Assembly: GCA_902612805.1 (NCBI GenBank) | Contig: CACMEY010000001.1 | Location: forward strand, 1 to 64,000 | Direction: 5' to 3' | Source: an uncultured Alphaproteobacteria bacterium | GTDB lineage: Bacteria; Pseudomonadota; Alphaproteobacteria; HIMB59; GCA-002718135 | DNA: 64,000 nucleotides | Shown: one piece after another, positions 1 to 7,966 of the stretch | Numbering within the stretch: position 1 is the stretch's first letter | How the letters are laid out: each line of letters starts with the position of its first letter | The notes under the pieces: model-generated | The model's database searches: none | Told to the model about the DNA's origin: nothing | What the model saw: only the letters and a program-made list of their open reading frames with translations | Translations under genes and position numbers: made by a program

Positions 1-61
1 CTAAAATAATAGAATTTTTAATAAAAATGTGGTTCATTAATTCTATTAATAAGGAGGAATT

Positions 62-1543
62 ATGAAAAAATTATTATCAACTATCTTCCTTTCTTTAGTT
101 GTAAGTTTATTTACAACTTCTTTGAAAGCTGATGGTCATGATTTTACAATTTTTAATAACTCTGGAATGCTACAATTTGATGGCGGTGGAAGTGATCCAG
201 AAGTTTTAGCCAAAGTTGCTGCACACGTTAAAAAATTATCAGGTGTAACACCTAAGGTTATAGTACCTAATATGCAGGATACTACTGAGCAATTAAACTT
301 ATTACTTGCTGGAAGTAATCCTCCTGATTTGTTTCAAGCAAATTGGGATGTATATAAATCAACATTGATGCCATTGAATGATCTTTTAGCAAAGCATGGT
401 GATGCTCTACTTAGATCGATTCCTGAAACTTCATGGAAGTACATGACTGATTCAGATGGCAACATCATGGGTATTCCAAGAACAGCTGCAACGAGTCCTT
501 TTATGACTTGGGTAAGACAAGACATTTTAGATCAAGCTGGTCTCGATGTTCCTAAAACAGTTGAAGAATTAACAGCTTATATGGCTGCAGCTCAAAAGAT
601 AAATCCTGATTTTAAAGCAGGTACTAGAGCTTGGTCAGGAAATAAATGGGAAGAACCAGCAATGGGATTTGCCGCAGCTTTCACTGGAGCTATGTCAGGT
701 AATGCTGCATTCATTGATCCAAGTGATGGAAGGGTAAAGCCTGTTCCACTAGCTGATGGTATCAAAGATTATCTTCACTTTATGAATGATTGGCATAATA
801 AGGGCTATTGGTATCCTGATAACTGGTCAAAATTTGATGAGTCTGAAGTATTTAGAACATGTAATATGGCAATGTGGAGTGGATGGTATTCACGTGTTAC
901 AATTATTGTTCCTAAAGTCGTATCAAATTGTCCTGGTATGGAATATGTAAGAGCGCCGATTATGGGACCTAAAGGCTGGATGGCTACTACTAGAGCGAGT
1001 GGTACGCAAGCTTATGTCATTAACAAAAAAGCAAAAAATCCGGAAGCCATTATGCAATATCTAAATTGGATGTGGAATGATCAGTCTATTGACGGATATG
1101 CAACTGGTGTTAATGGAATTGAAGGAGAGCATTGGTCTTATGAAACTAAAGGAATGCCTGCAGTAGTTAATACTAAAGATAAAGCTGAAACTAAATATGT
1201 TGGTGATTTTGGTTTACCAAACTTTCCTTATGAAGGAAATATGCAACCAAATGATAGTTTATGGGCAACACACTTCAATTATCTTGGAAGTGGTTTAACT
1301 AAGCTTGATGATTCTCACCAGCCTATCGATTTGTATATGGCTTGGGATAAGGGAAGAATTGCTGATGAAACTCCAACTCTTGGAGATATTCATCGAATGA
1401 TCGCTGAAAATTTCACAGCTTTTTACACTGGTGAAAGATCAATTGATGAATACGATGATTTCTTAGCAGAACTAGATGATGCGGGAATGCAAGATTGGAT
1501 TAATGCTATGACTGCTCAAATGCAAGAATCTTGGGCTAATTAA
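62..1543 (+). CDS. ABC transporter solute-binding protein (family 1, LplA-like)
   Basis: This is the periplasmic sugar- or oligosaccharide-binding subunit of an ABC importer, 493 residues long, which is normal for the large LplA/family-1 binding proteins. A clear signal peptide (residues 1-23, Lys-Lys then a hydrophobic run, cleavage after SLKA) is followed by the usual open binding-protein fold with many surface Trp and Asp residues. The start is fixed by a strong AAGGAGGAA ribosome site just upstream. Two LplB/LplC-type permeases follow, so it feeds that importer; no ATPase is encoded nearby. The sialidase behind the permeases suggests a sialylated or nonulosonate-containing glycan as substrate, which is inference. 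A perfect hairpin directly follows the stop codon. Confidence 0.85.
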   Translation: MKKLLSTIFLSLVVSLFTTSLKADGHDFTIFNNSGMLQFDGGGSDPEVLAKVAAHVKKLSGVTPKVIVPNMQDTTEQLNLLLAGSNPPDLFQANWDVYKSTLMPLNDLLAKHGDALLRSIPETSWKYMTDSDGNIMGIPRTAATSPFMTWVRQDILDQAGLDVPKTVEELTAYMAAAQKINPDFKAGTRAWSGNKWEEPAMGFAAAFTGAMSGNAAFIDPSDGRVKPVPLADGIKDYLHFMNDWHNKGYWYPDNWSKFDESEVFRTCNMAMWSGWYSRVTIIVPKVVSNCPGMEYVRAPIMGPKGWMATTRASGTQAYVINKKAKNPEAIMQYLNWMWNDQSIDGYATGVNGIEGEHWSYETKGMPAVVNTKDKAETKYVGDFGLPNFPYEGNMQPNDSLWATHFNYLGSGLTKLDDSHQPIDLYMAWDKGRIADETPTLGDIHRMIAENFTAFYTGERSIDEYDDFLAELDDAGMQDWINAMTAQMQESWAN

Positions 1544-1556
1544 ATTTATCTAAAAA

Positions 1557-1582
1557 TGAAGACGGGATAACTCCCGTCTTCA
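1557..1582 (+). promoter_or_regulatory. Intercistronic hairpin between binding protein and permease
   Basis: A perfect 11-bp stem (TGAAGACGGGA, loop TAAC, TCCCGTCTTCA) lies between the stop of the binding-protein gene and the first permease. It is followed by an A-rich, not T-rich, run on the plus strand, so it looks more like an mRNA-stabilising or attenuating element than a full terminator. Such hairpins commonly let binding protein exceed permease in amount. Confidence 0.7.
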
Positions 1583-1595
1583 TAAAAAAATATAA

Positions 1596-2498
1596 ATGAA
1601 AAAAATCTGGAAATATCGTTTTTATTATTACTTAGCACTACCAGGTCTAATTTATTTTATTATTTTTCATTATGTTCCAATGGGAGGAGCTTTAATTGCC
1701 TTTAAAGATATTTCTCCTTTTGATGGGTTAAGAGGTTTTTTTGATGCACCATGGGTCGGCTTTAAACACTTTGAACGTTTTACCTCATCTGTATATTTTT
1801 TAGATGTAATTGAAAATACACTTATAATAAGTGGATTAAAAATTTTATTTGGTTTCCCTGCACCAATTATATTAGCATTACTCTTGAACGAAGTTTTACG
1901 AATGAGTTTGAAAAGAATAATGCAAACAATTTCTTATTTACCTCATTTTATTTCATGGGTGGTTACAGCAGGGATGATTACTGCTCTTTTAGCGACAAGT
2001 GGTGGATTATTAACTGAAACGATAAATGATTTTACTGGCTCAAATATAAATTTTTTAGGGAACAAAGATTATTTTGTTGGAATACTAGTAACATCTCATG
2101 TTTGGAAAACAATTGGGTGGAGTAGTATAATTTATTTAGCTGCTATGAGCTCTATTGATCCAGCACTTTATGAGTCAGCGAGAATTGATGGTGCTAACAG
2201 ATTGCAAATGGCATGGCACATTACACTTCCAAGTATTATGTTTGTAATAGTTATTATGTTTCTTCTTGAAATTGGTAATTTGTTGGAAGCAGGTTTTGAA
2301 CAAATCCTTTTGTTATATTCTCCATCTGTTTATAAAGTTGCTGATATCATAGATACATTTGTTTACCGAGAGGGTTTACTTGCATTGAAATATTCTTTTG
2401 CTGCTGCTGTTGGTTTATTTAAAGCAGTGATAGCTTTCGTTCTTCTTTATACAGCAAATAGATTAGCTAATAGACTCGGTCAAACAGGATTATGGTAA
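1596..2498 (+). CDS. ABC transporter permease, LplB/UgpA type
   Basis: First inner-membrane permease of the sugar-type importer, 300 residues with about six hydrophobic segments. The EAA loop that contacts the ATPase is visible near residue 190 (ESARIDGANRLQMAWHITLP). The N-terminal WKYRFYYYLALPGLIYFIIF is typical of LplB-type polysaccharide permeases. There is no good ribosome site before the ATG; translation may depend on the upstream hairpin context. The second permease follows after 7 bases. Confidence 0.85.
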   Translation: MKKIWKYRFYYYLALPGLIYFIIFHYVPMGGALIAFKDISPFDGLRGFFDAPWVGFKHFERFTSSVYFLDVIENTLIISGLKILFGFPAPIILALLLNEVLRMSLKRIMQTISYLPHFISWVVTAGMITALLATSGGLLTETINDFTGSNINFLGNKDYFVGILVTSHVWKTIGWSSIIYLAAMSSIDPALYESARIDGANRLQMAWHITLPSIMFVIVIMFLLEIGNLLEAGFEQILLLYSPSVYKVADIIDTFVYREGLLALKYSFAAAVGLFKAVIAFVLLYTANRLANRLGQTGLW

Positions 2499-2505
2499 TA
2501 AAAGT

Positions 2506-3384
2506 ATGAAGAGTCAGTATAAAACAGAAATATTTTATAACTATATAATTATAGGCATACTATTAATTTTAACTCTTTCGTTTCTACTGCCTTTTATTGT
2601 AGTTTTATCAACATCACTAATAAGTGAAGCTGAATGGGCGGCGAGAGGTGGTCATGTTTTGTATCCAAAAAAAATAAGTTTTGTTGCTTATGATATTCTA
2701 TTTGGCAAAAGTTATGTTTTATTTAATGCCTATCAAATTACTTTTTTAAGAGTGACGCTTGGTACATTTTGTAATTTATTATTTACGACAACTTTAGCAT
2801 ATGCTTTAGCTCAAAGAGATTTACCCTATAGAATACCACTTACTTTTTTTGTTTTTTTCACAATGGTTTTCAATGGAGGTTTAATCCCACAATTTTTACT
2901 TGTTGATTTTTTAAACTTGCGAAATACAATTTTTGCCTTGTTCGTTCCAACTTTAATTAATGGTTGGTATTTTTTAATTATGCGAAACTTTTTTATGAAT
3001 ATTCCAAAAGATTTAATTGATGCGGCTATAATTGATGGCGCTTCACCAGTGAGAATTTTAATAAGTGTTGTACTACCACTTTCTATGCCTGTCATGGCGA
3101 CAATCGGGTTATTTTATGCAGTCTATCATTGGAATGAATGGTTTTATGCTTCAATATATATTACGGATAATGAGCTAAAACCAATGCAAATTATTTTACG
3201 CGGTTTACTCAATCAAGCTACTATGGAAGGAATGGAAAATATTTCTTTTATGGAACAGCCACCACCAGGCGCTTCTTTAAGAGCGGCTTTAATTATTTTT
3301 AGTACAGTTCCAATTTTAGTCGTTTATCCATTTATACAAAGATATTTTGTAAAAGGAATTATGATTGGTGGAGTCAAAGGTTAA
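2506..3384 (+). CDS. ABC transporter permease, LplC/UgpE type
   Basis: Second permease of the sugar-type importer, 292 residues, with about six transmembrane segments and an EAA loop near residue 170 (DAAIIDGASPVRILISVVLP). The C-terminus ending in GIMIGGVKG is characteristic of the LplC family. It pairs with the preceding permease. As no ATP-binding subunit is encoded beside it, an MsmX-like shared ATPase elsewhere in the genome is expected. Confidence 0.85.
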   Translation: MKSQYKTEIFYNYIIIGILLILTLSFLLPFIVVLSTSLISEAEWAARGGHVLYPKKISFVAYDILFGKSYVLFNAYQITFLRVTLGTFCNLLFTTTLAYALAQRDLPYRIPLTFFVFFTMVFNGGLIPQFLLVDFLNLRNTIFALFVPTLINGWYFLIMRNFFMNIPKDLIDAAIIDGASPVRILISVVLPLSMPVMATIGLFYAVYHWNEWFYASIYITDNELKPMQIILRGLLNQATMEGMENISFMEQPPPGASLRAALIIFSTVPILVVYPFIQRYFVKGIMIGGVKG

Positions 3385-3402
3385 TCAACGTGAGGAGGAA
3401 AC

Positions 3403-4527
3403 ATGTTTAAAAGTGTTGATATTTTTGAAGCTAGAAAAGAGGGTTACAAAACATACAGAGTACCCGGGATAACAGTTTCAAAAAATGATGTAGTTTTAGC
3501 AACTGCTGAAAGCAGACCTATTTCAGGAGGTGATTGGGATTTCAATGATGTATTTATGAGAAGGAGTTTAGATCAAGCTGAAACTTTTCTTGAGAGACAG
3601 CTTGTAGCTAATCATAAAGATATAGGTGATGGCCCTATAAGTAATTTCGTAATGATACCAGATATGAATACTGGAAGAATTATTGCTGTTTTTTGTTGGA
3701 AGTATTCAAGAGTATTTCGTAAGTATAGTGATGACGATGGGGCAACCTGGAGTGATCCAGAAGAAATTACAGAGACATTTAATAGATTCCACAATGATTA
3801 TGATTGGAAAGTTTGTGCTACTGGTCCAGGACATGGAATACAATTAAATAATGGTAGAATGATAATACCTGTATGGTTATCTGATGGCTCTGGAACTGAA
3901 ATGGGTAAAGGTCATTTAGGTCATAGACCTTCTATTATCACTTCTATTCATAGCGACGATAATGGTATTACTTGGGAAAGAGGAGATATTGTTTGTCGCC
4001 ATGATGATAATATTGATGGTGCTATTCTTATCAATCCAAGTGAAACTATCCCTGTTCAATTAGAAGATTCTTCAGTGATGTTAAACATCAGAAGTGAATC
4101 AGAAATTGATAGACGCTTGATTGCTATAAGTCCTGATGGATCTTCAAATTGGAAAATTAGAGGATTTGATAATGCTTTATTAGAACCAGTCTGTATGGCT
4201 AGTATTTTAAAAAGCAATCAACCATCAGAAAATGAATTCAAGGATATAATTTTTATAAATCCTGATAATTTAGAAAATACAATGATACCTGAAGGACACA
4301 ACTTGCGCCACGATAGAAAAAGATTATCTGCAAAGTTAAGTTTTGATGATGCAAAGACATGGCCTGTAAATAAAGTTATTGAAGAGGGACCATCTGGATA
4401 TAGTGATGTCGCTCAATTAAGATCAGGTGAATTTTTATGTATTTATGAATGTGAGATTGTAGAAAGAATCTGTGATGATAAATATATCAGAGTTACAAAA
4501 TTTGATAAAAACTGGCTTACAAGCTAA
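3403..4527 (+). CDS. Sialidase-family (BNR/Asp-box) glycoside hydrolase
   Basis: 374-residue six-bladed propeller enzyme of the sialidase superfamily. Visible signatures are the arginine-containing FRIP-like motif YRVPGI near residue 20, the segment GGDWDFNDVFMRRS around residue 46 that matches the catalytic-Asp region, and three Asp-box-like repeats near residues 109 (SDDDGATW), 185 (SDDNGITW) and 313 (SFDDAKTW). It has no signal peptide, so it should act in the cytoplasm on an imported glycoside. The ATG has an excellent GAGGAGGAA ribosome site and lies 18 bases after the permease, tying it to that importer. Sialic acid or a related nonulosonate is the likely leaving sugar given nanAEK on the facing operon; the exact glycosidic substrate is unknown. 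Confidence 0.78.
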   Translation: MFKSVDIFEARKEGYKTYRVPGITVSKNDVVLATAESRPISGGDWDFNDVFMRRSLDQAETFLERQLVANHKDIGDGPISNFVMIPDMNTGRIIAVFCWKYSRVFRKYSDDDGATWSDPEEITETFNRFHNDYDWKVCATGPGHGIQLNNGRMIIPVWLSDGSGTEMGKGHLGHRPSIITSIHSDDNGITWERGDIVCRHDDNIDGAILINPSETIPVQLEDSSVMLNIRSESEIDRRLIAISPDGSSNWKIRGFDNALLEPVCMASILKSNQPSENEFKDIIFINPDNLENTMIPEGHNLRHDRKRLSAKLSFDDAKTWPVNKVIEEGPSGYSDVAQLRSGEFLCIYECEIVERICDDKYIRVTKFDKNWLTS

Positions 4528-4560
4528 GGTATAAATTTTTACTAGATATCTTCTTAATTT

Positions 4561-4594
4561 AAGTTACCATAATAAAATAAAATTATGGTAACTT
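4561..4594 (+). promoter_or_regulatory. Perfect 13-bp inverted repeat enclosing the start codon of the first PhyH gene
   Basis: AAGTTACCATAAT (4561-4573) and ATTATGGTAACTT (4582-4594) are perfect reverse complements separated by 8 A/T bases. The second arm contains the ATG at 4585. No ribosome-binding sequence is visible in front of it. It could be an operator for a dimeric regulator or an RNA hairpin that hides the start codon. Confidence 0.55.
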
Positions 4595-5349
4595 TAAATA
4601 ATCAGAATTTACAGACTAGCTTTGATAGAGATGGTTATATTTCTATCAGTCCATTATTTTCTGTCGAAAAAGTTGAAGAAATTAAAAATGAACTAATTCG
4701 ATATATTAAAGAGGTTGCTCCTAATGTTCCTGATCATCATATTTTTTATGAAAATAAGGATGATAAAACTTCTATAAAACAACTTCAGCAAATGTTTACG
4801 TACGATGATTACTTTAAAGAATTAATAGAAAACTCCTCTATACGAGAGGTAGCAGAAATAGTTTTACGAGAAAAAGCTGAGCCAAAAAATTTACAATTTT
4901 TTAATAAACCACCAGGAATTGGAAAGCCAACACCACCACATCAAGACGGATATTACTTTATGTTAAAAAAACACAATGCCGTTACTTGTTGGTTAGCACT
5001 AGAAAAAGTAGATGAAGAGAATGGATGTATTCATTATGTCAAAGGTTCTCATAAATCTGAATATAGGCCACATGGTAGATCAAATGTGTTAGGTTTTTCT
5101 CAAGGTATTACTGACTTTGGAAATGAGGAAGATAAAAAAAATACAGTCTCTTTTCCTGGAGAGCCAGGAACTTTTTTAATTCACAATGCTAAAACAATAC
5201 ACTGGGCTGAAGGAAATAAATCTCAAACAAGAACTAGAAAAGCACTGGGATTTATTTATTATGGAGAAAGTGCAGAAATAAATCAAGAAGCACATGATGC
5301 TTATCAAGAAAAACTTCGAAAAGAAATGAAGGAGAAAAATTTAATATGA
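4585..5349 (+). CDS. PhyH-type Fe(II)/2-oxoglutarate oxygenase, copy 1
   Basis: 254-residue phytanoyl-CoA-dioxygenase-family protein. The metal triad is visible as His119 and Asp121 in PPHQDGYYF plus a distal His at about residue 206 (TIHWAEGNKS), with the following Arg residues expected to bind 2-oxoglutarate. Such enzymes hydroxylate small acyl, amino or sugar-like substrates in the cytoplasm. It overlaps the second PhyH gene by four bases (ATGA), and the two proteins are clearly paralogous along their length. Substrate is unknown. The context of a lyase and an aminotransferase suggests a step that modifies or opens a sugar acid, which is inference. Confidence 0.8.
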   Translation: MVTLNNQNLQTSFDRDGYISISPLFSVEKVEEIKNELIRYIKEVAPNVPDHHIFYENKDDKTSIKQLQQMFTYDDYFKELIENSSIREVAEIVLREKAEPKNLQFFNKPPGIGKPTPPHQDGYYFMLKKHNAVTCWLALEKVDEENGCIHYVKGSHKSEYRPHGRSNVLGFSQGITDFGNEEDKKNTVSFPGEPGTFLIHNAKTIHWAEGNKSQTRTRKALGFIYYGESAEINQEAHDAYQEKLRKEMKEKNLI

Positions 5350-6125
5350 ATTTTAATACCAACACTCCTGAATTAAGTGATCTAAAAAAAATTTATGATG
5401 AAAATGGTTATAATCATATTCCTGAACTTTTTTCGAAGTCAGATATGGAGCTTATAAATAATGAGTTTGATAGATATATTAAAGACTGTGTTCCTAAAAT
5501 GAAAGAAGGGGAAGTTTATTACGTTGATAAAGAAAACAAAGATACTTTAATGCAAATGCAAAAGTTAGAAGAATACGATGCTTTCTTTCATGATCTATTT
5601 CACAATAGTAAAATAAAAGAATTAGCTGCGAACGCTTTAGGTGAGGATGTTATACCTAGAGCAATGGAATACTTTAATAAACCTCCTGGTAAAAGCAATC
5701 CTACTCCACCTCATCAAGATGGTTATTATTTTAATTTAGATAATGATAAAGCTGTTACTGGTTGGCTTGCCCTTGAAGATGTTGATGATGAAAATGGATG
5801 TATCCATTATGTTAAAGGTTCACATAAATATGAAGGATACAGACCACATGGCAAATCAGAAATTTTAGGTTTTTCAAAAGGGGTAACTGATTTTGGAACT
5901 GAAGAGGATAAAAAAAATACTGTAAAGTTTGAAGGTAAAGCTGGAATGTTTTTAATGCACCATGCTAAAATTATTCATTTTGCTGATCCCAATAAATCTA
6001 AAACTCGATCACGAAGAGCTTTTGGTTTTGTTTATCATGGTGTTTCTGCAAAACACGACAAGCAGAAAGAGAAAATGGAACAAGAACAATTAAAAGCAGA
6101 ATTAAAATCAAAAAACAAATTATAA
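5346..6125 (+). CDS. PhyH-type Fe(II)/2-oxoglutarate oxygenase, copy 2
   Basis: 259-residue paralogue of the preceding gene with the same triad: His123 and Asp125 in PPHQDGYYF, and distal His near residue 211 (KIIHFADPNKS). The C-terminal tail is charged and Lys/Glu-rich. The start ATG overlaps the stop of copy 1, so the pair is translationally coupled. Retention of full active sites in both copies argues for two oxidations or a heteromer rather than a decaying duplicate. Function not known. Confidence 0.8.
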   Translation: MNFNTNTPELSDLKKIYDENGYNHIPELFSKSDMELINNEFDRYIKDCVPKMKEGEVYYVDKENKDTLMQMQKLEEYDAFFHDLFHNSKIKELAANALGEDVIPRAMEYFNKPPGKSNPTPPHQDGYYFNLDNDKAVTGWLALEDVDDENGCIHYVKGSHKYEGYRPHGKSEILGFSKGVTDFGTEEDKKNTVKFEGKAGMFLMHHAKIIHFADPNKSKTRSRRAFGFVYHGVSAKHDKQKEKMEQEQLKAELKSKNKL

Positions 6126-6126
6126 A

Positions 6127-7047
6127 ATGAACAATAGAAAAGTTTATATTTCTGGTGAAATTGTACCAGAAGTAGATGCTAAAATTTCAATATTTGATAG
6201 TGCTGTACTTTTAGGTGATACAGTTACTGAATCTACTAGAACATTTAATTTCAAACCATTCAAATTAGATGAACATTTAGAAAGATTATATAAATCATTT
6301 AAATTAACACGTATCGACCCTCAAATGACAATAGAGGAAATGAAAAAGGTTAGTCTTGAATTATTAGAAATTAATAAAGATAATTACAAGACTAATGAGG
6401 ATTGTTGGCTTGTGCATAATATTTCTCGAGGACATTCAATCACTGGAGGTAATCCAGCTTTGCAAGTTTCTAAGCCAACTGTAATGATTTATACTCAACC
6501 TATGAATCTTGTTTTGTGGGCTCCTTTTTATACTAAAGGTTGTCATGCAGTAACTCCTCCCACTAGAATGGTACCATCACAATCTTTAGATGCTAGAATT
6601 AAAAATAGAAGTCGCCTTTTTTATACCTTAGCAGAAATTGAAGCAAAACTAGTTGATCCTGATGCGCAAAGTGTCATTCTTGATATTCATGGAAATGTCG
6701 CAGAAAATAAAGGTGGTAATATATTTATGATTAAAGATGGAAAGTTAATTACACCAACCACTGCTAATTGTTTGGAGGGGCTAACAAGAAATTCAACTAT
6801 GGAAATAGCCCGATCTTTAGACATTGAAGTGATTGAAGCTGTTATTCAATCTTATGACTTAGCAACTTCTGACGAAATGTTTATTACTAGTACGCCATAT
6901 TCAATTATGCCTGCAACAAAGTTTAATGGAATGCCAATTGCTGATGGAAATGTTGGTCCAGTAACTAAGAAATTGATTCAAGGATGGAGCGACAGAGTGG
7001 GTGTAGATATTATTAAGCAAGCACAAGATCAATTACATAAACATTAA
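6127..7047 (+). CDS. Class IV (BCAT/D-amino-acid type) PLP aminotransferase
   Basis: 306-residue fold-type IV PLP enzyme, the length of branched-chain or D-amino-acid aminotransferases. The Schiff-base lysine is Lys159 in ARIKNRSR, and the phosphate/cofactor segment NKGGNIFMI follows about 35 residues later. It starts one base after the stop of the second PhyH gene and lies one base before the lyase gene, so it belongs to the same transcript. It is not obviously IlvE, because its neighbours are not branched-chain genes. A catabolic role on an amino or keto intermediate of this operon is likely; substrate undetermined. Confidence 0.8.
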   Translation: MNNRKVYISGEIVPEVDAKISIFDSAVLLGDTVTESTRTFNFKPFKLDEHLERLYKSFKLTRIDPQMTIEEMKKVSLELLEINKDNYKTNEDCWLVHNISRGHSITGGNPALQVSKPTVMIYTQPMNLVLWAPFYTKGCHAVTPPTRMVPSQSLDARIKNRSRLFYTLAEIEAKLVDPDAQSVILDIHGNVAENKGGNIFMIKDGKLITPTTANCLEGLTRNSTMEIARSLDIEVIEAVIQSYDLATSDEMFITSTPYSIMPATKFNGMPIADGNVGPVTKKLIQGWSDRVGVDIIKQAQDQLHKH

Positions 7048-7048
7048 A

Positions 7049-7966
7049 ATGAAACAACGAGAGAAACCAAATGGAATTTGGGGAACTATTCTTTTACCAA
7101 TTAATAATAATCAAATTGACTGGGTTGCTTTTGAAGAACAGATTCATATTTTATGTGACTCAAAAGTTTCTGGTATCTATACTAATGGTACCGCTGCAGA
7201 ATGCCATAATCAAACAGAACAAGAATTTGATAAATTATCGGAAATAGTCTCATCAATTGCATTAAAAAAGAATAAAAAATTTCAACTTGGTTTAAGTCAT
7301 ACTAATCCAAGAGTTTGCCAAGAAAGAGCAAAGCGAATGGTAAGTTTAAAACCAAATGGATTTCAAATTACCTTACCAGATTGGTGGCCTCCAACTTTTA
7401 ATGAGTCGAAAAATTTTATTTTAGGAATGCAAGAGGTGGTTGAGGATATTTATATGATTTTATACAATCCTCCTCATGCAAAAGTCCTTCTTTCTCTTGA
7501 ACAGATTAGTTTGTTAAAACAATCAGTTCAAAATCTTGTAGGAATTAAATGTGCAGGAGGTGATGAGCAATGGTACTCACAAAGAAGAGAATTATTAAAT
7601 GATTTCTCAGTATTTGTGCCCGGACATACGGTTGTATATGGAAAGCCATTAGGAGCAAATGGATCTTATTCCAATGTTGCATGTTTAAGCCCAAATGGCG
7701 CTGTTAAAATTTGGGATTTAATTGAGAAAGATTATGAAAAAGCACAAGAACTAGAAGCAAAAGTCCTAAACTTTATGAAACAACATATTTTACCTTTTGC
7801 TAATAAACTATCAAACACTGGTTTAGATAAATTACTCGCTTCTGTTGGTGGATGGGGACCAGTCTCTGAAAAAGTTCTGTGGCCTTATGACGGAGCAACT
7901 GCAGAAGATGTAAAAAAAATAAAAATACATGCAAATAATGAATTAGAAGAAATACTAAATGTCTAA
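7049..7966 (+). CDS. DapA/NanA-superfamily aldolase (dihydrodipicolinate synthase-like)
   Basis: 305-residue (beta/alpha)8 barrel of the N-acetylneuraminate lyase / DHDPS superfamily. The Schiff-base lysine is Lys167 in GIKCAGG, and the catalytic tyrosine is Tyr139 in ILYNPP. The usual GTTGE/GSTGE motif is replaced by NGTAAEC, which points away from DHDPS and true sialate lyase toward another 2-keto acid aldolase or dehydratase. The window holds a separate, much more canonical nanA at 12361-13290, so this copy probably has a different substrate. Its 3' end overlaps the metallopeptidase gene by eight bases. Confidence 0.8.
   Translation: MKQREKPNGIWGTILLPINNNQIDWVAFEEQIHILCDSKVSGIYTNGTAAECHNQTEQEFDKLSEIVSSIALKKNKKFQLGLSHTNPRVCQERAKRMVSLKPNGFQITLPDWWPPTFNESKNFILGMQEVVEDIYMILYNPPHAKVLLSLEQISLLKQSVQNLVGIKCAGGDEQWYSQRRELLNDFSVFVPGHTVVYGKPLGANGSYSNVACLSPNGAVKIWDLIEKDYEKAQELEAKVLNFMKQHILPFANKLSNTGLDKLLASVGGWGPVSEKVLWPYDGATAEDVKKIKIHANNELEEILNV

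Noticed and set aside
6127-7047. ilvE branched-chain aminotransferase
   Set aside because: Fold and lysine fit, but no branched-chain synthesis gene is near and the gene is embedded in the oxygenase-aldolase cassette.
7049-7966. dapA (lysine pathway dihydrodipicolinate synthase)
   Set aside because: The GTTGE motif is replaced and the operon context is catabolic, so only the superfamily was assigned.
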